A DNA stretch of 7,603 bases from Methanobacteriota archaeon (GTDB taxonomy: Archaea; Hydrothermarchaeota; Hydrothermarchaeia; Hydrothermarchaeales; SZUA-236), in NCBI GenBank assembly GCA_003230355.1, contig QIDD01000038.1:1-7603 (forward strand). Direction: 5' to 3'. The position numbers and the translations under genes were made by a program. Below are positions 1 to 5,742 of this stretch, one piece after another (the stretch's first letter is position 1; the number at the start of each line of letters is the position of its first letter). The notes below the pieces were generated by a model. That model ran no database searches and had not been told where the DNA came from. It worked only from the letters and a program-made list of their open reading frames with translations.

Positions 1-1035
1 ATCAAGAAGGTGAGGCGAGGTGTGTACAGCTCAACCCATTATCGCTTTGAATTTGCGGACCGCCGGATAACCTATGATGAGTGCAGAGATGCGATTCAAA
101 AGGCTGCTTTGTCCCAGCCTGCAAGAGGGTTTGCACTGTCCTGTTTTGAAACACTTACAGACGCAGAGTCAACGGTTCATGGAGTTGAAAAGCAGGACCT
201 CCATCTTCATGATGCGGCTGACACGATCTCAGATTTTGTTGCGGTCTCAGCGCTTCTCGATGACCTGTGCCTGCTCGACACCGTAGTCCAGTCATCGCCT
301 GTGAACACTGGCATGGGTTTTTTCACATTCCACGACCAGCGCTCCACCCTGCCTGCGCCTGCAACAGCTGAGATACTCAAAGGTGTACCACTCTTCGGAG
401 ACAGGAAAATGGAGCTCACAACACCCACGGGCGCATCGATTCTCGTTAATCTAGCTGGGAACTTTATCGAAGTGTTTCCGCTGGTGAAGATTGAAAAAAT
501 AGGCTACGGCGCCGGGCAGAGGGACATGGATTTTCCAAATGTGCTCAAGCTCTATATTGGTGAAGAGGTTGGAAGAAGGTTCAATGATGAAGAAATCACG
601 CTTCTTGAAACAAACATCGACACTGCAACCGGCGAGACAATGGGCTATCTCTTCGAGCAGCTCTTTGAAGAGGGCGCGCTTGATGTAGTGCTCGTCCCAT
701 GTATTATGAAGAAAAACCGCCCCGGCCATATTTTGAAGGTCATGTGCAACCGGGCAGATGCTGAGAATCTTATAGGAATCATAATTGCGGAAACTGGAAC
801 TCTGGGTGTTCGCATCATGCCTCACGCTCATCGTTTGACATTGAACCGAAAGTTGATCGAGAAAACTTTTTCACACAAAGGGCAGACATTCAAAGTCCGC
901 TTCAAAGTTGCCTCTGAACGTGAAGGCAGCATAACTGTTGAAAAAGCAGAGTTCGAGGATATGCGAAGAATTGCCAAGGAAACAGGACTCAGTCTGCGAA
1001 AAGTAGAGCGTATGCTTGAAAATCTCAAAGACTAG
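1..1035 (+). CDS. larC: Nickel pincer cofactor biosynthesis protein LarC (DUF111), 5' truncated by window edge
   Basis: LarC inserts nickel into the pyridinium-bisthiocarboxylate mononucleotide precursor of the nickel-pincer nucleotide cofactor (CTP-dependent in characterised members); it is cytosolic. The frame is open from base 1, and the first visible residues (IKKVRRGVYSST) match the segment that follows roughly the first 50 residues of family members. The GTG at base 10 is therefore probably not the start, and the true start lies upstream. Seen in order: an HLHD motif near residue 70, the LPAPATAEILKG signature, TPTGA, GYGAG, then the LarC2 half with ETNID, MKKNRPG and ETGTLGVR. About 344 residues are visible; full proteins are usually near 400. 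Several conserved spots are altered: HLHDAAD where HFHEVGAVD is usual, FHDQR where an HG follows the glycine-rich turn, and ETNIDTATGE where ETNIDDMTPE is usual. No frameshift splits the LarC1 and LarC2 halves. It converges on the SIMPL gene with a 47-bp gap. Confidence 0.9.
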   Translation: MKKVRRGVYSSTHYRFEFADRRITYDECRDAIQKAALSQPARGFALSCFETLTDAESTVHGVEKQDLHLHDAADTISDFVAVSALLDDLCLLDTVVQSSPVNTGMGFFTFHDQRSTLPAPATAEILKGVPLFGDRKMELTTPTGASILVNLAGNFIEVFPLVKIEKIGYGAGQRDMDFPNVLKLYIGEEVGRRFNDEEITLLETNIDTATGETMGYLFEQLFEEGALDVVLVPCIMKKNRPGHILKVMCNRADAENLIGIIIAETGTLGVRIMPHAHRLTLNRKLIEKTFSHKGQTFKVRFKVASEREGSITVEKAEFEDMRRIAKETGLSLRKVERMLENLKD

Positions 1036-1082
1036 GATTTCTCCTGCCAGACAAGTAGCGTCCAACAATTAAGTCTGATAGA

Positions 1083-1850
1083 TCACTCGAAGTCAAATGT
1101 CACAGTGACCGATGCAGACACCTCGGTTTCACCTGGGCTAATCGGCACAGCCGCAGCCCCCTTTTCTAAGGCTGCCACATCATACCTGTAGATCGGGGGT
1201 GTGTATCCTGCTCCTTCAACCACGCTAACAGGAGTTATCTCATCTGCGCCAAGTGCATCGGCAATTGCCTGAGCCTTCTCCTCTGCATCTGACACTGCCA
1301 TCTGTAAAACCTCGGTTCGAAGCGCCTTTCCTGTCTCCTCGGAGACTGTAAAACTAAGTCCGTAGAGCTGGTTTGCACCGGCCTCAACCGCTGCGTCAAT
1401 AACTTCGCCCGTTGTTGCAACATCTCTAATCGTTACGGTGGCCCTGTTTTCAGCGCGATAGCCGATGATTTCTGGAAGCTCTCTTTTCGCGCCCTCCCGG
1501 CCATAGTCAAACTGAGGCCATACATTAACACTCTGCGTCTGCACATCTTTTTCACTCACTCCAGCACGTTTCACCGCTGAAATCACCTGGTTCATGGCAG
1601 CAGAGTTCTCAGCCATCGCCTCCTGCGAAGACCCGCTGGTTGTCACAACGCCCACTGTTAAAACAGCCTGATCCGGTGTGACGCGTATCTCCCCCTCACC
1701 TGTCACAACGATTCCCCGCCCCGCGGCATCGGTCGGGGCTGAAACCTTGATATCACCACTGAGCCCTTGCCCATCAGACCCTAAACATCCAGCGGTCCAG
1801 ATGAGAAATACGATCAACAGGGTAGTGAGCAGCAATCTTCGTTTATTCAT
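1083..1850 (-). CDS. SIMPL (DUF541) domain lipoprotein
   Basis: This is a secreted, membrane-anchored protein of the SIMPL/DUF541 family, whose molecular role is poorly defined. I chose the start at 1850 (255 aa) because a GGGGAG Shine-Dalgarno site lies 6 nt upstream and the product then begins with a clean lipoprotein signal: MNKRR, a hydrophobic core, then the lipobox TAGC with Cys22 as the anchor. In-frame starts at 1868 and 1892 would put a polar extension before the signal. The mature part has the family opening GEGEIRVTPDQAVL, the long helix SGSSQEAMAENSAAMNQVI, SEKDVQTQSVNVWPQ, a GYRAEN strand, and the late helix with A-x-AIADALGA, ending in a beta strand (TVTFDFE). It is divergent from nurA and convergent with larC, so it is probably monocistronic. 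The fold is clear; the function is unknown. Confidence 0.88.
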   Translation of the reverse strand: MNKRRLLLTTLLIVFLIWTAGCLGSDGQGLSGDIKVSAPTDAAGRGIVVTGEGEIRVTPDQAVLTVGVVTTSGSSQEAMAENSAAMNQVISAVKRAGVSEKDVQTQSVNVWPQFDYGREGAKRELPEIIGYRAENRATVTIRDVATTGEVIDAAVEAGANQLYGLSFTVSEETGKALRTEVLQMAVSDAEEKAQAIADALGADEITPVSVVEGAGYTPPIYRYDVAALEKGAAAVPISPGETEVSASVTVTFDFE

Positions 1851-1856
1851 CTTTTT

Positions 1857-1862
1857 CTCCCC
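1857..1862 (-). promoter_or_regulatory. Ribosome binding site of the SIMPL lipoprotein gene
   Basis: On the minus strand GGGGAG stands 6 nt before the ATG at 1850. It matches the archaeal anti-Shine-Dalgarno tail better than anything in front of the two upstream in-frame ATGs, so it decides the start. Confidence 0.6.
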
Positions 1863-1894
1863 AGTCATCCAATAATCTAAACTTGTTTCCAAGG

Positions 1895-1903
1895 GTTATA
1901 AAG
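1895..1903 (-). promoter_or_regulatory. TATA box, SIMPL lipoprotein promoter
   Basis: Read on the minus strand this is CTTTATAAC, an archaeal-type TATA element. Transcription would start roughly 25 nt further on (near 1875), leaving a leader of about 25 nt that contains the GGGGAG site. It shares the 111-bp divergent intergenic region with the nurA promoter. Confidence 0.5.
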
Positions 1904-1928
1904 ATTGCCCACTGCTGCTTGCTTGCAA

Positions 1929-1937
1929 CATATTTAT
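1929..1937 (+). promoter_or_regulatory. Probable TATA box of the nurA-herA operon
   Basis: The A+T stretch CATATTTATC lies about 25-33 nt before the nurA ATG at 1962. There is no Shine-Dalgarno site before that ATG, which fits a leaderless or nearly leaderless transcript. The match to a TATA consensus is moderate. Confidence 0.4.
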
Positions 1938-1961
1938 CTGAGATGAAGGCATGACAAGATT

Positions 1962-2984
1962 ATGCTCGATCTTACCTATGAGGTCCTTGCCAGGGATAAG
2001 AGTGGGATTCAAAAGCGGGTTTCAGAGCTTTTAGATCGATCCATTGTAAAAGACTATCGAGCGCGCTGGAACAGCGTGTGTTTCAAGCCGAGTCCGTCGG
2101 TTGTAGGCGCTGAAGATGGGAGCATCAACCATAAGCGATATAAAAATCTCGTAATCTACGCTGTGAACGCAACAGCCCATGTCTATGACGGCGATATCCG
2201 GTCTGCATCGAGCGCCGACGTGGGGGTGCTCTACCCATACTTTCAGATTGAAGAGCGCCTGCACCTCTACCGGGCGATCTACGAGTTTAAATGCGCACTT
2301 GAAGTGATAGACTCCGTTGATCTATTCCTGGTGGACGGATCAATGATAAGTGATCTCAACGCCTTCAGAAGACTCTCGCAGGGTGTTTCAAAGGAGCAGC
2401 GTGAGGAGGTCTTTGCGCTTCTGCCTATGCTTGAGCAGGCCGAGGGTGTTGAGATTGCGTCGATTGAGCTTAGCCGACGGTTAGGGCCTGACGGGTATCG
2501 GGAGAAACTTGTCTTTTTAGAATACCTGGAATATCTAACAACACTGGAAAAACTCCTGAGCAGGGGCTTGGATAAACTCGTGGGAATAAGCAAGCTTTCA
2601 ACACGCAGCAGGCTTGGAACAGGAGTCCCGGACCTGGCAGTCTTCGAGGAGGCAACAAGTCAAGCCGGCTACTCTGATCCTGAAACCGATGTAGTGACCC
2701 GCAGGTTTCCTGTCTACGATGAACTTTTCCGAAGCCTGGTCTTTACAATAAGCAGTATCAGGCTTGAAGATGGAAAGGACGTGTATATGCTTGAAGTGCC
2801 CCGTGAAATCGATAAAAGCCAGCTCATAGAACTGTTGGAAAGGATTAGCTACACATCGGTTGACGGCTACCCTTATCTTTTGAAAAAAGCACATAAAGAA
2901 GTAACTATAACAAATAGGGAGATGAAGAATTTAATTGCGGGGCTGGGAATTGTTGCAAAGACGGGCCGGGAGGTTTTGAAATGA
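1962..2984 (+). CDS. nurA: DNA end-resection nuclease NurA
   Basis: NurA is a 5'-3' exo/endonuclease that works with the HerA translocase, and in many archaea with Mre11-Rad50, to resect DNA ends for homologous recombination. It is 340 aa, normal for the family. The RNase H-like nuclease core is visible: motif I is EDGS with Asp52 as the expected metal ligand, followed by a strand pair (LVIYAVNATAHVYDG); motif II is LVDGS with Asp125. Further on are GISKLSTRSRL near residue 208, typical of NurA, and the C-terminal block YPYLLKKAHKEV with its conserved His. The start at 1962 follows a TATA-like element and gives the usual short N-terminal helix. Its stop overlaps the herA start by ATGA, implying translational coupling. 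No mre11 or rad50 is in the window. Identification rests on motifs and on the herA neighbour. Confidence 0.92.
   Translation: MLDLTYEVLARDKSGIQKRVSELLDRSIVKDYRARWNSVCFKPSPSVVGAEDGSINHKRYKNLVIYAVNATAHVYDGDIRSASSADVGVLYPYFQIEERLHLYRAIYEFKCALEVIDSVDLFLVDGSMISDLNAFRRLSQGVSKEQREEVFALLPMLEQAEGVEIASIELSRRLGPDGYREKLVFLEYLEYLTTLEKLLSRGLDKLVGISKLSTRSRLGTGVPDLAVFEEATSQAGYSDPETDVVTRRFPVYDELFRSLVFTISSIRLEDGKDVYMLEVPREIDKSQLIELLERISYTSVDGYPYLLKKAHKEVTITNREMKNLIAGLGIVAKTGREVLK
2968..2974 (+). promoter_or_regulatory. Strong Shine-Dalgarno site of herA inside nurA
   Basis: GGGAGGT inside the last codons of nurA sits 6 nt before the herA ATG at 2981. Together with the ATGA overlap it indicates coupled or re-initiated translation, which would keep the two partner proteins in a set ratio. 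Confidence 0.65.
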
Positions 2985-4465
2985 CTGGAGGCAGTGTTAT
3001 CGGGGTTTGCATCGGCGAGGCCACGCCCGGTGAGGCAGCCTTTATCTCGCGTGAGATGCCTGTTACAGGAGAGTATGTGACGCTTGAGTTTGAAGATGCA
3101 CGGGTGCTCGGAATGGTTGAAAGCCTGGTTCGCGGCAGCCCGGCGATCTCAGGCGACATAATCGACCCTGATGTTGTGGAGCGCATACTCAAGTTTGAAG
3201 GCACCGGAGGCCAGTATGTCCGAGGCCGTGTGCGACTCCTCGGTGATGTGAAGGACCTGAGGATTCCAAAGGTTCCGCCGCCTCCGGGAACAAAGGTCAA
3301 AAGAGCTGACACAGAGACACTTAGACAGCTTTTTTCAACAGGCTCGATTCGGATTGGAACGCTTCTCAGCAATCCTGAGGTGGAGGTAAAACTCGACGCT
3401 AACATGATGGTTTCACGGCACCTGGCAATTCTTGCTATAACAGGAGCCGGCAAGTCAAACACAGTTTCGGTGATTGTTGAAGCTCTGATAAAGCTCGAGG
3501 GGATGCCCATCATATTTGACATGCACTCAGAATACGGCGACGCAGGATTTACAAGTGTGAAAAAGATCGCACCCCGGCTGAACCCTGTTTATCTGAGCTT
3601 CGCCGAATTCAAGATGCTCGTTGACGTGGGTAAAGACGCATATATCCAGGAGCGCCTCCTCAGAAAAGCCTTCAACGCAGCTAAATCTGGCATGAAAGGC
3701 CGGGGGAGCTTCATTGAAAAAATCCTTCGAAAACTAGAGGAAAAGGCGGATTCCGAGGAGCTGAAAACGGGTAGCGAGAAAAACGCAATCGCCGGTGTGA
3801 TAAACAAGGTTGAAGACTTCGAAAACAAATACGAGGGACTCGTCGACCCGCACGCACCCCACATACTCGACCAACTGGAACAGGGCAGCGCCAACGTAAT
3901 CGACCTCGGATCTGTTGACGAAGACTACGCCGATGTAATCGTAAGCCACATACTCAGACGAACACTCTACAAACGAAAAACAGGTGACATGCCGCCCGCA
4001 TTCTGCATAATCGAAGAAGCACACATACTGGCACCAGCAAAACGACCGACACACTCAAAATACTGGATCGACCGAATCGCGCGGGAAGGCCGAAAATTCG
4101 GAGTCGGACTCTGCCTCGTAAGCCAACGCCCCAAATCACTCGACCAAAACAGCCTCAGCCAGGCAAACAACACAATCATCATGCGCCTAATCGAACCAAG
4201 CGACCAACGCCACGTACAACAATCAAGCGAACGCCTAAGCGACGACCTCCTCGCACAACTCAGCAGCCTAAACATCGGCGAAGCAATCACACTAGGACTC
4301 ATGACAAAGATCCCGGCACTCGTAAAAATCGACAAATACCCTGGAAAAATCAAAGGAGGCGACCCAGACATAACAGGAGAATGGAAAAAAAGGGCCCAAA
4401 AACAAAGACAACTAAAAAAACAGAAAAAAGCAGAAATCACAGACCTATACACAAACATCATATAA
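2981..4465 (+). CDS. herA: HerA hexameric DNA translocase/ATPase
   Basis: HerA is a FtsK/HerA-superfamily ring ATPase that pumps DNA into the NurA nuclease during end resection. It is 494 aa, the usual size. The N-terminal ~100 residues form the HAS-barrel (VIGVCIGEATPGEAAF onward). Walker A is AITGAGKSNT with Lys158 and Ser159; the first Gly of the classic GxxxxGKS is Ala152. DMHSEY (Asp180, His182, Glu184) is the family's D-x-H-x-E-Y motif. Walker B is FCIIEEAH with Glu345/Glu346, and SQRP with Arg383 is the conserved arginine block, followed by NNTIIMRL. The tail is Lys/Gln-rich. The gene overlaps nurA by 4 bp and has its own Shine-Dalgarno site. From about codon 288 to the stop, codons end almost only in A or C (5 of 208 end in T by hand count, against 13 of the first 40), a sharp change from the first half. 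The protein motifs remain intact across the change. Confidence 0.95.
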   Translation: MTGGSVIGVCIGEATPGEAAFISREMPVTGEYVTLEFEDARVLGMVESLVRGSPAISGDIIDPDVVERILKFEGTGGQYVRGRVRLLGDVKDLRIPKVPPPPGTKVKRADTETLRQLFSTGSIRIGTLLSNPEVEVKLDANMMVSRHLAILAITGAGKSNTVSVIVEALIKLEGMPIIFDMHSEYGDAGFTSVKKIAPRLNPVYLSFAEFKMLVDVGKDAYIQERLLRKAFNAAKSGMKGRGSFIEKILRKLEEKADSEELKTGSEKNAIAGVINKVEDFENKYEGLVDPHAPHILDQLEQGSANVIDLGSVDEDYADVIVSHILRRTLYKRKTGDMPPAFCIIEEAHILAPAKRPTHSKYWIDRIAREGRKFGVGLCLVSQRPKSLDQNSLSQANNTIIMRLIEPSDQRHVQQSSERLSDDLLAQLSSLNIGEAITLGLMTKIPALVKIDKYPGKIKGGDPDITGEWKKRAQKQRQLKKQKKAEITDLYTNII

Positions 4466-4467
4466 AG
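4460..4467 (+). promoter_or_regulatory. TATA box of tRNA-Arg, overlapping the herA stop codon
   Basis: ATATAAAG includes the herA TAA (4463-4465) and is centred about 27 nt before the first base of the tRNA, the normal archaeal spacing. The tRNA can thus be transcribed on its own as well as from the operon. Confidence 0.6.
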
Positions 4468-4489
4468 GATGACCACAAACACCATCTTC

Positions 4490-4563
4490 GCCCTCGTGAT
4501 GTAGCCTGGATATCATACGGGGTTGCGGACCCCGCCACCCGGGTTCAAATCCCGGCGAGGGCA
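4490..4563 (+). tRNA. tRNA-Arg (anticodon GCG)
   Basis: This 74-nt sequence folds as a full cloverleaf. The acceptor stem is GCCCTCG with CGAGGGC and the discriminator is A4563. The D-arm ATGT...TCAT holds the AGCCTGGAT loop. The anticodon stem CGGGG/CCCCG has loop TTGCGGA with anticodon GCG at 4525-4527, the variable loop is CCAC, and the T-arm is CCGGG-TTCAAAT-CCCGG. It reads CGC/CGU arginine codons. No CCA is encoded after the discriminator and there is no intron. It begins 24 nt after the herA stop. Confidence 0.95.
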
Positions 4564-4570
4564 TTCCAAC

Positions 4571-4577
4571 CTTTTTT
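4571..4577 (+). terminator. T-run terminator after tRNA-Arg
   Basis: CTTTTTT begins 8 nt after the tRNA. Oligo-T runs suffice for termination by archaeal RNA polymerase. There is no hairpin directly before it other than the tRNA itself. Confidence 0.5.
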
Positions 4578-4594
4578 ATGTAAAAAATTCTTTG

Positions 4595-4665
4595 TCCGTC
4601 ACACGGATAATTTAAGCCAGAGCTTAAGGGGTTCAAAAAACCCGAAATTTGCTCGCACAAATTTC
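4595..4665. other. Cluster of four abutting perfect hairpins
   Basis: Four perfect inverted repeats follow one another with 0-4 nt between them: TCCGT/ACGGA (4595-4607, 3-nt loop), TTAAGC/GCTTAA (4612-4627, 4-nt loop), GGGTT/AACCC (4629-4643, 5-nt loop) and GAAATTTG/CAAATTTC (4644-4665, 6-nt loop). No coding frame is convincing here. The cluster lies in the 423-bp gap (4564-4986) between the convergent tRNA-Arg and DUF2064 genes. On the minus strand it is followed by a T-run (4587-4582), so it could end transcription coming from the right. It could equally be a small structured RNA or the remnant of a repeat element. Structure is seen directly; any role is inference. Confidence 0.5.
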
Positions 4666-4710
4666 TCCATACAATGTGTTATAATAAGCGCTCGACACCG
4701 AAAAAATCAA

Positions 4711-4728
4711 TCGAACATTTTTGTTTGA
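4711..4728. repeat. Inverted repeat in the tRNA-Arg/DUF2064 gap
   Basis: TCGAACA pairs with TGTTTGA across a 4-nt loop (7 bp, one G-U pair). It is A+T-rich and modest on its own, but belongs to the same hairpin-rich non-coding gap. Confidence 0.3.
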
Positions 4729-4753
4729 ATGGGTAAATACTTTTTTGGGCCGC

Positions 4754-4794
4754 ATTTTTGCTGGCTTTTAGCGGTTAACGACAAACGCAAAAAT
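4754..4794. repeat. Inverted repeat ATTTTTGC/GCAAAAAT
   Basis: A perfect 8-bp inverted repeat (4754-4761 with 4787-4794) encloses 25 nt that include the palindrome GTTAAC. No gene overlaps it on either strand. The function is not evident. Confidence 0.35.
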
Positions 4795-4836
4795 ATGGTT
4801 GACAGTTTTTCTAATTTTAGTATGCCTTTGAATCGA

Positions 4837-4923
4837 AAGACCTGAGGATGTGAAGGATAAAGTGTTGGAATAAGATCTGCCCGCCTTCTTTAATTGAATT
4901 CGAGTTAGTGATCTTCAGGTTTT
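4837..4923. other. Long imperfect stem with nested hairpin, 3' of the DUF2064 gene
   Basis: Thirteen pairs, two of them G-U, link 4837-4849 (core ACCTGAGGAT) to 4911-4923 (core ATCTTCAGGT). Inside, GAAGG (4852-4856) can pair with CCTTC (4884-4888). The right arm covers the TGA that ends the in-frame extension beyond the DUF2064 stop codon, so on the minus strand this would be a 3'-end structure, for example a terminator or stabiliser. Confidence 0.3.
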
Positions 4924-4986
4924 CTTTACCTCACGAAGCTCCTTGGGCAATTCATTCCATTTGTCATCTCTCCTGAAAAAAGATGA
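4915..4986 (-). other. In-frame coding-like extension beyond the DUF2064 stop
   Basis: After the TAA at 4989-4987 the same frame continues for 23 sense codons to a TGA at 4917-4915. The encoded peptide (FFRRDDKWNELPKELREV plus flanks) looks protein-like: charged and helical with a central WNELPKEL. It has no start codon of its own. It may be the former C-terminus of the upstream gene cut off by one nonsense change, or it may be chance. Confidence 0.35.
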
Positions 4987-5742
4987 TTACTTTTTACCCA
5001 GTTTTCTGCCACGTTCTCCGCATGTCCTGCTTTCGACTTTAAGCCCGATTTTTGCTAGTGCTTTAATAGTATTTTTCGGGAGGTAGAAATCGTTAAATTT
5101 CGCTGAGTATTTCATCGCTTCAATGTTGCACATGAATGTGATGAGATCGCTTGCGATGTCCAAGTCTGTGAACTCATCAAGTAGGAAAAAGGGCACGCTG
5201 TTTTTCTTAGCGAGGGAAACAAGATTTTCCATTTCAACGCCTTTTGTGAAGACGCCGGAAAAGTCGAGCAGGCTTGAAACACCAATTAGATATGCGCCTC
5301 CTTCACTTGTGGGTCCTACAACCATGCTGCCATCGGTTTTTAAAAAATCCAGTGCCCGCTCGATGATTCTAGGCTGGATATGGGGTGAATCACTCCCGAT
5401 AACAACTACGTTTTCGCTCTTTGCCATTACCTCTTTTAGTGCATTTGTGAATCTCTCGTCGAAATCTCTCCCCTCTTGAAGAAGGATTTTCAATCGTTCA
5501 GGCCAGGCTCCCCCTTCAAAACACTCGCTTATCACTGCCTTCAATAAATCCTCCCCCTCTTCAGGGTAGAAGCTCAAATATATAGTATCTGCACTCGTCG
5601 AATTCGCCGCGAGAATCGTGTCCTTCAGAAAGGCTTTGTAAAGACTAAGTATTTCATCATCGGTCAAGTCGGCATCATTCTTCAGCCGGGTTTTAACAAA
5701 CCCTTTTATCGGGGCTTTTGCAAAGATTAATAGGGAATTCAT
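4987..5742 (-). CDS. GT-A-fold glycosyltransferase, DUF2064/TIGR04282 family
   Basis: This is a predicted cytosolic nucleotide-sugar-dependent transferase of the DUF2064 group; the sugar and acceptor cannot be told. The start at 5742 gives 251 aa and puts the family opening at residue 1: MNSLLIFAKAPIKGFVKTRL, with the KTRL nucleotide-site motif at 17-20. GSDSPH (116-121) is the conserved acidic motif, and GPTSEGGAYLIG (143-154) stands where GP-x-x-DGGYYLIG is usual, with Glu for Asp. A C-terminal helical part of about 70 residues contains LPKNTIKAL. A GTGA that can pair with 16S rRNA is 4 nt upstream. The frame stays open upstream to an ATG at 5835, but those 31 codons belong to the decayed neighbour and do not match the family. 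A coding-like stretch continues after the TAA stop. Its likely operon partner upstream is the broken GT39 gene. Confidence 0.82.
   Translation of the reverse strand: MNSLLIFAKAPIKGFVKTRLKNDADLTDDEILSLYKAFLKDTILAANSTSADTIYLSFYPEEGEDLLKAVISECFEGGAWPERLKILLQEGRDFDERFTNALKEVMAKSENVVVIGSDSPHIQPRIIERALDFLKTDGSMVVGPTSEGGAYLIGVSSLLDFSGVFTKGVEMENLVSLAKKNSVPFFLLDEFTDLDIASDLITFMCNIEAMKYSAKFNDFYLPKNTIKALAKIGLKVESRTCGERGRKLGKK

Noticed and set aside
2905..3522. A 205-codon minus-strand open frame opposite herA
   Set aside because: Ser/Pro/Thr-rich translation typical of an antisense shadow, covering the HAS-barrel and Walker A coding region.
3967..4485. A 172-codon minus-strand open frame opposite herA
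   Set aside because: It is antisense to conserved HerA motifs. Its openness comes from the A/C-ending codons of herA, which remove stop codons from the reverse strand.
4628..4643. Similarity of GGGTTCAAA to the tRNA T-arm, as a possible second attachment site or tRNA fragment
   Set aside because: Only nine bases match and the pairing partner differs, so it is better explained as one of the four local hairpins.
4595..4665. CRISPR array reading of the hairpin cluster
   Set aside because: The four stems have unrelated sequences, so there is no recurring repeat unit.
4381..4728. A 115-codon plus-strand open frame across the herA 3' end and the tRNA
   Set aside because: It overlaps herA in another frame and reads through the tRNA; the peptide is a low-quality Lys/His-rich translation with no family features.
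4947..4960. GGGCAATTCATTCC as a copy of the tRNA end (GGGCATTCC)
   Set aside because: The match needs a 5-base insertion and does not extend into the T-arm.
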